Assembly: GCA_003216375.1 (NCBI GenBank)
Contig: QCIZ01000011.1
Span: 1-57,386, forward strand
Length of the DNA stretch: 57,386 nucleotides
Direction: 5' to 3'
Source of the DNA: Prochlorococcus sp. AG-402-O21
Lineage (GTDB): Bacteria > Cyanobacteriota > Cyanobacteriia > PCC-6307 > Cyanobiaceae
The position numbers and the translations under genes were made by a program. Below are positions 35,542 through 43,858 of the stretch, in pieces. The notes under the pieces are model-generated. The model was not told the origin of the DNA. It saw nothing but the letters and a program-made list of their open reading frames with translations, and made no database searches. The first letter of the stretch is position 1; every line of letters starts with the position of its first letter.

Positions 35542-36825
35542 TTAGATTTCACCCTTTAAGATAAAAACTGGATTTAAAGGAGATAATCTTATATCTTCTC
35601 CAATACTTATACCTCTATATGATTGATGTTGACTAATAGATAACTTGTGAACTTTAGGCCTTAAAATTGACTCTAATTTTGATATAGATTTTAATGATAT
35701 TAATGGTATTACTAATATACAAGAACTATTTATTAGCTTCAATACTTCTTCAATAATTAAATGTGAATTTGATCCACCACCTCCAATAATAACCCTGTCA
35801 GGATGTAAAAGACTAGGTTTTATTTTATTTCCTTGGAATATATTTAACACTTCATCCTCAATTATTAAAGATGGACTAACACCAATTCTTCTTGCGTTTT
35901 CTTCAATTATATTTTTACTTCCAACCCTCTTGTCAATGGACACTAATCTTAGGTTTGGAGATATCCTTAATGCTTCCAAACCTATACTCCCAACGCCACT
36001 ACCTATGTCCCAAATTACTCCTTGCTTAGGGAGATTAAGCTCGGCAAGGATTTGAACTCTGACTTCTCTTTTTGTCATTAACCCAGGACAGTCTGCGTTT
36101 TGAAGAAAAACTGAATCATTTATTCCAAATAAAGGTAATTCTTCTGAAGTTCTTAGTGGCTCCTCTTTTTCAAAAAGAATAACTAGATGCAATGGATCAA
36201 GATCAATTGGGAAATCATTAATAGAAGAAATCTTTAAAATTCTTTCATTTAGGTATCCAAGCCTTTCGAAAGTCCAAAAATCATATTTCCTCTCAAGCCC
36301 CAGTGAATGAAGTAATTGGTAAACCTCTTTAGCGCCCCCTTTATTTGAGTCAGTTAAGACCACAAGTGAAGACGGAAGCTTTTTAATTGCTTTTTCAAAT
36401 GAAAGCGGCTCTCTTCCATGAAGACTTACCCATTGCGTGTTTTGCCAAGGTTTTCCAAGTCTAGAAAAAGCCAATTGGAAAGATGTAGCGGCAGGCTCAA
36501 AATAGAGTTTTGATAAAGGAAAGTTTTGAATTAATAATCTACCAATTCCAAACCAAAGAGGATCACCACCAGAAAACACAATTGTTCTTTTCTCTCCCTT
36601 TTTTAATAGATCTATAAAGTCATTTAGTTTGTCAGTTGCAACAAACTCAAATTTATGATTTTTTATATTTTTATCTTTTAACCAAGTTTTGAATGAATCT
36701 AAAATTCTTTGTGGACCAGTGATTCTTTCGGCTTTGAAAATTGGTTTTTTTTTAGCTTCAAAAAAACTTTCAACACTTGAAGTATCAATTCCTATTACGT
36801 GTATCTGCTTTGACTCATTAGGCAT
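35542..36825 (-). CDS. cobL: Precorrin-6Y C5,15-methyltransferase (CbiE-CbiT fusion)
   Basis: CobL methylates the corrin ring at C5 and C15 and removes the acetate side-chain carboxyl during B12 synthesis. The N-terminal ~200 residues are a tetrapyrrole methylase (IHVIGIDTSS, IVFSGGDPLWFGIGRLLIQN, FSRLGKPWQNTQWVSLHGRE). The C-terminal ~200 residues are a Rossmann methyltransferase (MTKREVRVQILAELNLPKQG, IWDIGSGVGSIGLEALRI, RVIIGGGGSN). This fits the pseudocobalamin pathway of picocyanobacteria. It diverges from the 95-residue gene to the right, with a 98-base shared promoter region. Confidence 0.88.
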   Translation of the reverse strand: MPNESKQIHVIGIDTSSVESFFEAKKKPIFKAERITGPQRILDSFKTWLKDKNIKNHKFEFVATDKLNDFIDLLKKGEKRTIVFSGGDPLWFGIGRLLIQNFPLSKLYFEPAATSFQLAFSRLGKPWQNTQWVSLHGREPLSFEKAIKKLPSSLVVLTDSNKGGAKEVYQLLHSLGLERKYDFWTFERLGYLNERILKISSINDFPIDLDPLHLVILFEKEEPLRTSEELPLFGINDSVFLQNADCPGLMTKREVRVQILAELNLPKQGVIWDIGSGVGSIGLEALRISPNLRLVSIDKRVGSKNIIEENARRIGVSPSLIIEDEVLNIFQGNKIKPSLLHPDRVIIGGGGSNSHLIIEEVLKLINSSCILVIPLISLKSISKLESILRPKVHKLSISQHQSYRGISIGEDIRLSPLNPVFILKGEI

Positions 36826-36923
36826 GGTTTAAATAAATGTACGTAGAAAAATTTCTTTTTTATAGGTTTACTATTTTTTCGATGAAAATCAACTAAAACT
36901 TCAATAGTTAGTTTGAAAGGTTT

Positions 36924-37211
36924 GTGAATCTTAAAAAAAATGAAGCCGAGGGACACTTGACCAGAAGATCACGACTGCATGAAATTTTGATAGCCCTGAT
37001 TAAGCAACAAAAAGATTTAGAATTGATGGACGATGGTGTCCAAGTCTTTGAAAATCCTATCAATCATTCAGAAAAATATGATCCCTCCAAAATAGTTGAA
37101 CGCAATCAACGTATCATTAAGAAATATCAGTCACTCGTTCGCTCAGCAATAGCATTAGATGCACTACTTGAATCAGAAGATTACGATATTGGTGATCGAA
37201 GGAATTCGTGA
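36924..37211 (+). CDS. Small conserved hypothetical protein
   Basis: I do not recognise a named domain. The 95-residue protein is highly charged and helical (RSRLHEILIALIKQQKDLEL, VERNQRIIKKYQSLVRSAIA), with no signal or membrane segment. The start is GTG 36924 shortly after an A/G-rich GAAAGG stretch. Its 3' end overlaps open sequence of the DUF3122 gene's possible upstream extension, and the two are probably co-transcribed with ribD. Confidence 0.75.
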   Translation: MNLKKNEAEGHLTRRSRLHEILIALIKQQKDLELMDDGVQVFENPINHSEKYDPSKIVERNQRIIKKYQSLVRSAIALDALLESEDYDIGDRRNS

Positions 37212-37221
37212 TTTATTTCGT

Positions 37222-37689
37222 ATGGTAATTGCTTCTCTTTTGATTTTTTGTTGTTTTTTTACTAGCGCAAATAAAATCCATGCAGACTCAAAAGTCACTT
37301 TAAATGATCAGAAAATAGAGATTAAAAGAAGCTTTGAGAGCCTCAAAGACTTGGATTACCAAACTTGGCAAATTATCGTATACCCAAGTTCAAAAGAGTC
37401 TAAAAATTTAATTTTAAGAATTGTGGGCTATCCAGGCTCATTAAGGATTGATCATCCAACTAACTTGATAGTTAATTCAGGGAGAAAAACTTGGTATCTA
37501 AAGGACATAACAAAAAACAGTAAAATCAAATCTGAAACTTTGAATGACTCAGCTGCAGAATTTGACCTAAGTAATTTGATAGCTGAGCTAGATAAAAACA
37601 GACCCTTGAGACTCAGCTTGCCTGGCTTGATAAATGATTTACCTATCCCGCCATACTTAGTAAGTGAATGGAGATCACTGGCTGAATAA
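37222..37689 (+). CDS. Exported DUF3122 family protein
   Basis: This cyanobacterial family has unknown function. The N-terminus is a signal peptide (VIASLLIFCCFFTSANKIHA) followed by about 130 residues of mainly beta sequence (YQTWQIIVYPSSKESKNLIL, RIVGYPGSLRIDHPTNLIV) ending LPGLINDLPIPPYLVSEWRS. ATG 37222 is chosen because it begins the signal peptide directly after the previous stop. The frame is open from 37159 and a GTG at 37192 is possible. The cysteines are not in a good lipobox, so it is probably secreted rather than lipid-anchored. ribD follows after 3 bases. Confidence 0.75.
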   Translation: MVIASLLIFCCFFTSANKIHADSKVTLNDQKIEIKRSFESLKDLDYQTWQIIVYPSSKESKNLILRIVGYPGSLRIDHPTNLIVNSGRKTWYLKDITKNSKIKSETLNDSAAEFDLSNLIAELDKNRPLRLSLPGLINDLPIPPYLVSEWRSLAE

Positions 37690-37692
37690 AAA

Positions 37693-38787
37693 ATGAGCAA
37701 TTCGCCTGAAGATCAAAAAATATGGGTGCCATGGATGAGACGTTCAATCCAGCTGGCTTTATTAGCAGAGGGTAGGACCAGCCCAAACCCCCTCGTAGGA
37801 TCTATTGTTTTGGATTCAAGTGGAAGACTTGTTGGGGAGGGGTTTCACACAGGAGCAGGGAACCCTCATGCCGAAATAGAAGCACTTGGTCAAGCGGGAA
37901 AAAAGTCGGTTAATGGAACAATCGTTGTGACTTTAGAACCCTGTTGCCATCAAGGTTTAACACCTCCCTGTACAGAAGCAATAATAAAAGCAGGTTTAAA
38001 AAGAGTTGTGATTGGGATGGTCGATCCTGATCCAAGAGTTTCAGGCAGTGGGATTTCAAGATTAAAAGACTCTGGACTTGAGGTTATCGAGGGGATTTTG
38101 AGTCAAGAATGTGAATCAATTAATCGCGCATTTAGTTTCCGAGTTCGTCATGGACGACCTTGGGGAATTCTTAAATGGGCAATGAGCTTAGATGGAAGAA
38201 TTGGCTTGCCGAATGGTTGTAGTAAGTGGATTACAGATTTTCCTGCGAGGAGTTCGGTTCATCAAATTAGATCTAAGTGTGATGCCGTAATAGTTGGAGG
38301 AGGAACAGTTCGTTCGGATAATCCTCTTTTGACTTCAAGGGGAAAATCCAATTTTGAACCCTTAAGGGTTATTTTCTCAAGGTCATTGAATTTACCTAAA
38401 GCTGCAAAACTTTGGGATACACAAATCGCGAGAACAATAATTGCTTATGGGCCAGAGGGGGATGAATCTTTCTTTTCTGATTTATCAGACGGTCCAGAGA
38501 AATTGAAATTAAATACGAATGATCCATCTGAATTGCTAAGTTCACTTGCAAGAAAAGGCTGCAATAAAATTCTTTGGGAATGCGGTCCTCAATTAGCTAC
38601 AAGTGCAATTGAAGCAAATTGTGTTCAGGAATTAATAGTTTTTGTCGCACCAAAACTCTTAGGAGGAAAGTCTGCAATGAGCCCTCTAAACAGTTTTGGA
38701 TTTGAATCAATAAGTTCTACCTACAAATTGCAACATTCCTTTTTAGATCGAAAAGGAGAAGATCTTTGTTGGAGACTACTTTTTTAG
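37693..38787 (+). CDS. ribD: Bifunctional riboflavin deaminase-reductase
   Basis: RibD carries out the second and third steps of riboflavin synthesis: pyrimidine deamination and side-chain reduction. The N-terminal deaminase has the zinc site in NPHAEIEALGQAG and LEPCCHQGLTPPCTEAII. The C-terminal DHFR-like reductase has FLKWAMSLDG-type sequence (GILKWAMSLDGRI), VIVGGGTVRSDNPLLTSRG and ILWECGPQLATSAIEANCV. The 364 residues are normal. ribF, the later flavin gene, lies about 6 kb away on the other strand. Confidence 0.93.
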   Translation: MSNSPEDQKIWVPWMRRSIQLALLAEGRTSPNPLVGSIVLDSSGRLVGEGFHTGAGNPHAEIEALGQAGKKSVNGTIVVTLEPCCHQGLTPPCTEAIIKAGLKRVVIGMVDPDPRVSGSGISRLKDSGLEVIEGILSQECESINRAFSFRVRHGRPWGILKWAMSLDGRIGLPNGCSKWITDFPARSSVHQIRSKCDAVIVGGGTVRSDNPLLTSRGKSNFEPLRVIFSRSLNLPKAAKLWDTQIARTIIAYGPEGDESFFSDLSDGPEKLKLNTNDPSELLSSLARKGCNKILWECGPQLATSAIEANCVQELIVFVAPKLLGGKSAMSPLNSFGFESISSTYKLQHSFLDRKGEDLCWRLLF

Positions 38788-38892
38788 GGGGTTAATTTTT
38801 TAGTATTTGATATTCGTTCGGATCTCCCTCCAGTTGAACAAGTCGATTTGGGATGAGAATTGATTAACTTAGTAGGAATTAAATTTTTGCTA

Positions 38893-40767
38893 ATGCCAAT
38901 ACGACAGGACGAAAATCAACCAAATAGACGTTTTGGAATAATAAACTTAGTTCTAATAGGTTTTGGAGCACTGCTTCTTTTTAGTAGCTTTTTCCCAAGC
39001 CAAAATACGCAAGTACCAAGAGTTCCTTATTCACTCTTTATCAATCAGGTAGATGATGGAGAAGTTAAACGTGCATACATCACTCAAGATCAAATTAGAT
39101 ATGAACTTTCTACAGTAGAAGAAGGAGCTCCTTCTGTTCTTGCAACAACTCCAATTTTTGACATGGAGTTACCTCAAAGGCTAGAAAAAAAAGGCGTCGA
39201 GTTTGCAGCGGCACCTCCCAAAAAACCCAATATTTTCACAACTATTCTTAGCTGGGTTGTACCACCTCTAATATTTATTCTCGTCTTACAGTTTTTTGCT
39301 CGTAGAAGCATGGGTGGCGGCGGAGCTCAAGGTGCTCTCAGTTTCACGAAAAGCAAGGCAAAAGTTTATGTTCCTGATGACGAATCAAAGGTGACCTTTG
39401 AAGATGTTGCAGGTGTTGACGAAGCAAAAGATGAACTCACAGAGATAGTTGATTTTCTCAAAAAGCCACAAAGATATACTGATATTGGCGCAAGAATTCC
39501 TAAAGGTGTTTTATTAGTAGGTCCTCCAGGAACCGGTAAAACCCTTCTTTCTAAAGCAGTAGCAGGTGAAGCTGAGGTCCCATTCTTTATTATTTCTGGT
39601 TCTGAATTCGTTGAACTATTTGTTGGTGCTGGTGCAGCAAGAGTTAGAGATTTATTCGAACAAGCCAAGAAAAAAGCTCCTTGTATTATTTTCATTGATG
39701 AACTTGATGCCATAGGTAAAAGTAGGTCAGGTTCAATGGGGGTTGTTGGCGGTAACGATGAGAGAGAGCAGACTCTAAATCAACTTCTAACAGAGATGGA
39801 TGGATTTGCTTCTACTGACAAACCAGTTATTGTTCTAGCCGCCACCAACCAGCCTGAGGTCTTGGATGCAGCTTTGCTTCGTCCTGGCAGATTCGATAGG
39901 CAAGTGTTGGTTGACAGACCTGATTTGTCTGGAAGAAAAACTATTCTTGAAATCTATACGAAAAAAGTCAAATTATCTAATGAGATTGATTTAGATCGAA
40001 TTGCTCAAGCAACTAGTGGATTTGCTGGCGCTGACTTAGCCAACATGGTTAACGAGGCTGCCCTTTTGGCTGCTCGGGGCAAAAGAACCTCAGTAGAACA
40101 GAAAGACTTAAATGAAGCCATTGAAAGAGTTGTTGCAGGACTAGAGAAAAAAAGCCGGGTGTTGCAAGATGATGAGAAAAAGATCGTTGCTTATCATGAA
40201 GTTGGACACGCTATAGTTGGCCATCTAATGCCAGGGGGTAGCAAAGTTGCAAAAATATCAATTGTTCCAAGAGGGATGAGTGCTCTAGGATATACTCTTC
40301 AATTACCTACTGAGGAAAGATTCTTAAATTCAAAAGAAGATTTACAAGGGCAAATAGCAACTCTTTTGGGCGGTAGATCTGCTGAGGAAATAATTTTCGG
40401 CAAAATCACTACTGGAGCTTCAAATGATCTCCAAAGGGCTACTGACTTAGCGGAACAAATGGTAGGAACATACGGTATGAGTGATATTTTGGGACCGTTA
40501 GCATACGATAAACAAGGGGGAGGTCAATTCCTTGGCGGTAATAACAATCCCAGAAGAGAACTTAGTGATGCTACTGCACAAGCTATTGATAAAGAAGTTA
40601 GAAGTTTGGTTGATAATGCTCATGAAAATGCATTAAACATTCTTAAAAATAATCTTTCACTTTTAGAAGATATTTCTCAAAAGATCCTTGAGAAAGAAGT
40701 TATAGAGGGAGATGAGCTAAAGGAGATGCTCTCTAATAGTGTTATGCCAGAAAAAGTTTTAAATTAA
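38893..40767 (+). CDS. ftsH: ATP-dependent zinc metalloprotease FtsH
   Basis: FtsH is a membrane AAA+ protease that degrades damaged membrane proteins, including photosystem II D1 in cyanobacteria. Two membrane helices (LVLIGFGALLLFSSFF, near the start, and ILSWVVPPLIFILVLQFFA) frame a lumenal part. The AAA domain has GPPGTGKT, FIDELDAIGKSR and an RPGRFDRQ arginine-finger region. The zinc site is HEVGHAIVGH, with the third ligand in ATDLAEQMV. I start at ATG 38893 (MPIRQDENQPNRRFG); a TTG at 38860 is unlikely. Which cyanobacterial paralogue this is cannot be told. Confidence 0.94.
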   Translation: MPIRQDENQPNRRFGIINLVLIGFGALLLFSSFFPSQNTQVPRVPYSLFINQVDDGEVKRAYITQDQIRYELSTVEEGAPSVLATTPIFDMELPQRLEKKGVEFAAAPPKKPNIFTTILSWVVPPLIFILVLQFFARRSMGGGGAQGALSFTKSKAKVYVPDDESKVTFEDVAGVDEAKDELTEIVDFLKKPQRYTDIGARIPKGVLLVGPPGTGKTLLSKAVAGEAEVPFFIISGSEFVELFVGAGAARVRDLFEQAKKKAPCIIFIDELDAIGKSRSGSMGVVGGNDEREQTLNQLLTEMDGFASTDKPVIVLAATNQPEVLDAALLRPGRFDRQVLVDRPDLSGRKTILEIYTKKVKLSNEIDLDRIAQATSGFAGADLANMVNEAALLAARGKRTSVEQKDLNEAIERVVAGLEKKSRVLQDDEKKIVAYHEVGHAIVGHLMPGGSKVAKISIVPRGMSALGYTLQLPTEERFLNSKEDLQGQIATLLGGRSAEEIIFGKITTGASNDLQRATDLAEQMVGTYGMSDILGPLAYDKQGGGQFLGGNNNPRRELSDATAQAIDKEVRSLVDNAHENALNILKNNLSLLEDISQKILEKEVIEGDELKEMLSNSVMPEKVLN

Positions 40768-40781
40768 AAGACTTGACTTTT

Positions 40782-40808
40782 ATATCCTTTATCCCCGATA
40801 AAGGATAT
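40782..40808. terminator. Stem-loop between ftsH and argF
   Basis: An 11-bp perfect stem (ATATCCTTTAT / ATAAAGGATAT) surrounds a CCCCG loop, 14 bases after the ftsH stop. A TTTGAGGC spacer and a run of six T follow. The late T-run makes it an imperfect Rho-independent terminator. It ends 14 bases before the argF ATG, so it could also act on argF expression. Confidence 0.55.
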
Positions 40809-40821
40809 TTGAGGCTTTTTT

Positions 40822-41778
40822 ATGGCTTCAGCATCTTCTGGATTAGCTTTTAATTTAAGTTCATTTAGTAAGTCGAATTTTTTATCTTCATCTGATTTAA
40901 ATAGTAATCAAATTTTATCTCTATTTGAATTAGCTAAACAACTGAAAATTGGGAATAGAAGAATAGACCTTGGAAATAGAGTTCTAGGTCTAATATTCAC
41001 AAAAGCCTCGACCAGGACAAGAGTAAGTTTTCAAGTAGCAATGGCAAGACTTGGAGGTCAAACTGTTGATTTGAACCCTCAAGTTACTCAACTTGGAAGG
41101 GGTGAGCCAATTAGGGACACAGCAAGGGTTTTGAGCAGATATTGCGATGTTCTTGCAATCAGAACTTTCTCTCAGAAAGAATTAGAAGAATATGCAGAGT
41201 GGTCTACTATTCCTGTAATTAATGCTTTAACTGATCTTGAACATCCTTGTCAGGCACTGGCAGATTATCTAACAATTCAGGAAAAATTTGGGGAGCTTAA
41301 AGGTCTTAATCTTTCTTATATTGGAGATGGCAATAATGTGGCAAATTCATTGATGATATGCGGAGCAATGTTGGGAGTTAATGTAGAAATTTGTTCTCCA
41401 AATGGTTTTGAAGTAGATTCAAATATCGTAGAGAAGGCAAAAACACTTAATGAATTTGGTTCTAAAATATCTATCTGCAACGATCCTTCAAAGGCAGTCA
41501 AAGATGCGCAGGTTATTTACACAGATGTTTGGGCTTCTATGGGACAAGAAGAGGAAATTTTAAAGAGAAAAGAAATTTTTAAAAAGTATAAAGTTGATCA
41601 GAAATTAATAGACCTTGCCGATGATGAAGTAATGCTTTTACATTGTTTGCCTGCTCATAGAGGAGAAGAAATCACAGAAGAGGCTTTGGAGGGGCGTAAT
41701 AGTTGCGTTTTTAACCAAGCGGAGAATCGTCTTCATGTTCAACAAGCCTTGCTTGCTGTTCAACTTGGAGGACTTTAG
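40822..41778 (+). CDS. argF: Ornithine carbamoyltransferase
   Basis: ArgF makes citrulline from ornithine and carbamoyl phosphate in arginine synthesis. The 318-residue protein has the carbamoyl-phosphate loop KASTRTRVSFQVAMARLGG, the ALTDLEHPCQALADY segment, NVANSLMICGAMLGV and the ornithine-site loop LHCLPAHRGEEITEEAL. The Ser/Asn-rich N-terminal ~20 residues precede the usual start of the fold. argD, also of this pathway, lies far to the left, so the arginine genes are scattered. Confidence 0.94.
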   Translation: MASASSGLAFNLSSFSKSNFLSSSDLNSNQILSLFELAKQLKIGNRRIDLGNRVLGLIFTKASTRTRVSFQVAMARLGGQTVDLNPQVTQLGRGEPIRDTARVLSRYCDVLAIRTFSQKELEEYAEWSTIPVINALTDLEHPCQALADYLTIQEKFGELKGLNLSYIGDGNNVANSLMICGAMLGVNVEICSPNGFEVDSNIVEKAKTLNEFGSKISICNDPSKAVKDAQVIYTDVWASMGQEEEILKRKEIFKKYKVDQKLIDLADDEVMLLHCLPAHRGEEITEEALEGRNSCVFNQAENRLHVQQALLAVQLGGL

Positions 41779-41794
41779 GGTTGCTATAAAGAGC

Positions 41795-41838
41795 TAGATT
41801 AGGTACATATGTATTGGAGGACATATGTACCTAATCTA
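41795..41838. promoter_or_regulatory. 18-bp perfect inverted repeat upstream of lexA (candidate double LexA box)
   Basis: Bases 41795-41812 (TAGATTAGGTACATATGT) are the exact reverse complement of 41821-41838. The 8-base centre, ATTGGAGG, contains a Shine-Dalgarno-like GGAGG. Each arm contains a smaller palindrome around ACATATGT flanked by GTAC, close to the cyanobacterial LexA box (a GTAC-N4-GTAC-like pattern, from memory). It lies 5 bases before the lexA ATG and 16 bases after argF. It could be two LexA operators for autorepression, or an RNA hairpin. The GGAGG is 23 bases before the ATG, too far for normal use. Confidence 0.65.
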
Positions 41839-41843
41839 TTCGA

Positions 41844-42452
41844 ATGCAAGGAGAAGCTTTAACTACAGCTCAGCAAGAACTCTATGACTGGCTTGTAGAT
41901 TTTATTGAAAATCAACATCATAGCCCTTCTATAAGGCAAATGATGCAAGCAATGGGCTTAAGATCTCCAGCACCTATACAAAGCAGACTAAGGCATTTAC
42001 AAGAGAAAGGTTGGATAAAATGGCAAGAAGGTCAGGCAAGAACACTTCAATTGATAGAAGAAAGCATTTCTGGTGTTCCAGTTTTGGGATCAATCGCAGC
42101 AGGAGGATTGGTTGAAACTTTTGATGATGTACAAGAAACGCTGGATTTAAATTCAGTTCTTCAGTTAAAAGGACTTTTTGCGTTGACTGTAAATGGAGAT
42201 TCAATGATTGATTCTTATATTGCAGATGGAGATATGGTCTTGATGGAACCAGTTAATGATCCTTCTCGTTTGAGAAACGGAACTGTAGTTAGTGCAATGG
42301 TGCCAGGATTGGGCACTACATTGAAACATTTTTTTCGTGATGGAAACTTAGTTCGCTTAGAAGCTGCAAACACAGCATATGAACCTATAGAAATTGATGC
42401 TGAGCAAGTTAATGTTCAAGGAAAATTAGCCGCTGTTTGGAGAAAAACTTAA
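41844..42452 (+). CDS. lexA: LexA repressor
   Basis: LexA represses DNA-damage genes and cleaves itself when RecA is activated. The N-terminal winged helix (TTAQQELYDWLVDFIENQHH, SPSIRQMMQAMGL) is followed by the Ala-Gly cleavage site in GSIAAGGLVETF. The S24 domain has the catalytic Ser in VNGDSMIDSYIADGD and Lys in GLGTTLKHFF. All key residues for self-cleavage are present, unlike some cyanobacterial LexA proteins that lack them. The start is ATG 41844; an in-frame TAA at 41832 rules out anything longer. The large inverted repeat upstream suggests autoregulation. Confidence 0.93.
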   Translation: MQGEALTTAQQELYDWLVDFIENQHHSPSIRQMMQAMGLRSPAPIQSRLRHLQEKGWIKWQEGQARTLQLIEESISGVPVLGSIAAGGLVETFDDVQETLDLNSVLQLKGLFALTVNGDSMIDSYIADGDMVLMEPVNDPSRLRNGTVVSAMVPGLGTTLKHFFRDGNLVRLEAANTAYEPIEIDAEQVNVQGKLAAVWRKT

Positions 42453-42854
42453 TTCTTTTTCCAATACTAATTAAAAACTAGTGATTCTTTTTCTAAGAAT
42501 TTTATAAAGATTTTCTTTTTTATCTTTGCTATGAAATAAATAGTTTCTTTCATTTAATTTATACTCAGTTGGCAAAAAATACCTTTCTTATTTCAATCCA
42601 TTATTAATTTTCCTTTAAATAAATTTCAGATTCCATTTTACTATCTGAAAACTCGTATTTTATTCAAATTAATTGAGAAAAGATTATGAATGAAAAGAGT
42701 AAGCTTCTAAAGAAGCCAGCATTTTGTTGAAGATCAAAAAAACCAATTAATTATGTATGTATATTTTTAAAATATAAAGACTGTAAAAGATTTTCTTAAA
42801 CCTCTCTAGGTAATGAAGCTATGTAAGTTTTGAATTTTAAATTGATTTATTATC

Positions 42855-42947
42855 TTGAAAAAGGAATTATACTTATTAACTAAAGATCTAAAAGAAGCAA
42901 AAACTCTTTTGCTAGGGCTGCTAGAAGGACTAGCAAAAAGTGATTGA
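42855..42947 (+). CDS. Very short possible ORF (30 aa)
   Basis: TTG 42855 opens 30 codons (KKELYLLTKDLKEAKTLLLG, then LLEGLAKSD), an amphipathic leucine/lysine-rich helix. A hairpin (arms at about 42909 and 42928) lies within the frame. No Shine-Dalgarno sequence is evident. It may be a small peptide or only the DNA of a structured RNA. Confidence 0.25.
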   Translation: MKKELYLLTKDLKEAKTLLLGLLEGLAKSD

Positions 42948-43268
42948 TAGGATTGTATTGAGCTTTCTTTCTCAAGTTAAAAAAAAGTATGTTTTTTGAT
43001 CAAGTGGTTTAATTTTAATATCAAAAAAATGTATTATTTCAATGATTTATCGAAGGTTTTTCCACTTTTCCACAAAATTCATGTTTTCCAAAAAAACTCA
43101 ATAGGCATGATGTCAATTGAATAAGTGGATTAATTACAAAGAGCAGTAGTTACTTTAAAAATATAGTTCTAGCAATAGTTTTCTAGGGCTTGGTATCTCT
43201 TGATACAATAAAAAGTTCTTGTCAAAAATCGCATACAAAACTTTTTGTAATATGAGGAAAGGAGAAAA

Positions 43269-43352
43269 ATGTGGAAAAGTATCAATATGTACAACAACTC
43301 TCGAAAGAGATGTGTTTGCCAAGAAAACTACTGGAAGTTTCTTTTTTTATAA
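43269..43352 (+). CDS. Very short possible ORF with a strong ribosome-binding site (27 aa)
   Basis: ATG 43269 opens 27 codons (MWKSINMYNNSRKRCVCQEN, then YWKFLFL). It is preceded by AAAGGAG at 43258-43264 at a good distance, one of the best ribosome-binding sites in the window. The peptide is basic and has a CxC pair and two Trp. A TCTC-GAAA-GAGA mini-hairpin lies inside. No family was recognised. Confidence 0.3.
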   Translation: MWKSINMYNNSRKRCVCQENYWKFLFL

Positions 43353-43463
43353 ATAGGACCCTCCTTGTTTTTTATGTGAATTTTTGTAATGAATCAACTA
43401 TCTTTAGATAATTATTTCAAAAGCGATTTAGTTTTCAACTAAAAGAAAACCTAAAATAATTTG

Positions 43464-43571
43464 ATGCAGGAAAATCTAAAATCAAGCAAAAAAAGCCATT
43501 TTTTGAAAATTAATTGGAAAATTCTTGAAGTATTATTCTCTGAAGCCGCTTTAGCTAGTTTTTGCTATTAG
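43464..43571 (+). CDS. Very short possible ORF (35 aa)
   Basis: ATG 43464 opens 35 codons (MQENLKSSKKSHFLKINWKI, then LEVLFSEAALASFCY). The residue mix is protein-like, with a basic N-terminus and an amphipathic C-terminal helix. There is no clear Shine-Dalgarno sequence and no recognised family. Confidence 0.25.
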   Translation: MQENLKSSKKSHFLKINWKILEVLFSEAALASFCY

Positions 43572-43858
43572 ATAGAGAGTCAACCAACTGAGATCAAGAA
43601 GGACGAAAAATCTTTTAATTAAATCTTGTTTTCAAGATGGACTTGAAAAAATATTTTGTTAACTGATTATTTTCGAAAATTCTTTAATTCCATAGCAATT
43701 GGAACAGTTTATAAATATTTAGTATATTAATTATTTCAATATAGTTTATATAATAAATATTTCTTGTTCCTACTCTTTTTGTTTTTATAGGAGTAATTAT
43801 CTATAATGAAATACTAAAAAGGAGATTATTTATTTAGGTTCACTTTTTTATAGTATTG

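Larger units (their letters stand above)
42453..43858. other. 1.4-kb stretch with no normal-size gene before the polysaccharide region
   Basis: There is no frame longer than about 35 codons with a start codon. It contains several tiny protein-like frames listed separately. At 42909-42937 the arms CTTTTGCTAG and CTAGCAAAAA form an imperfect hairpin inside one of them. There is no tRNA, transposase, CRISPR repeat or clear terminator. The region could hold small RNA genes, small proteins, or decayed genes at the edge of an accessory island. Confidence 0.6.

Noticed and set aside
39366-39713. Minus-strand frame of 115 codons inside ftsH
   Set aside because: Serine/proline-rich antisense shadow of the AAA domain coding sequence.
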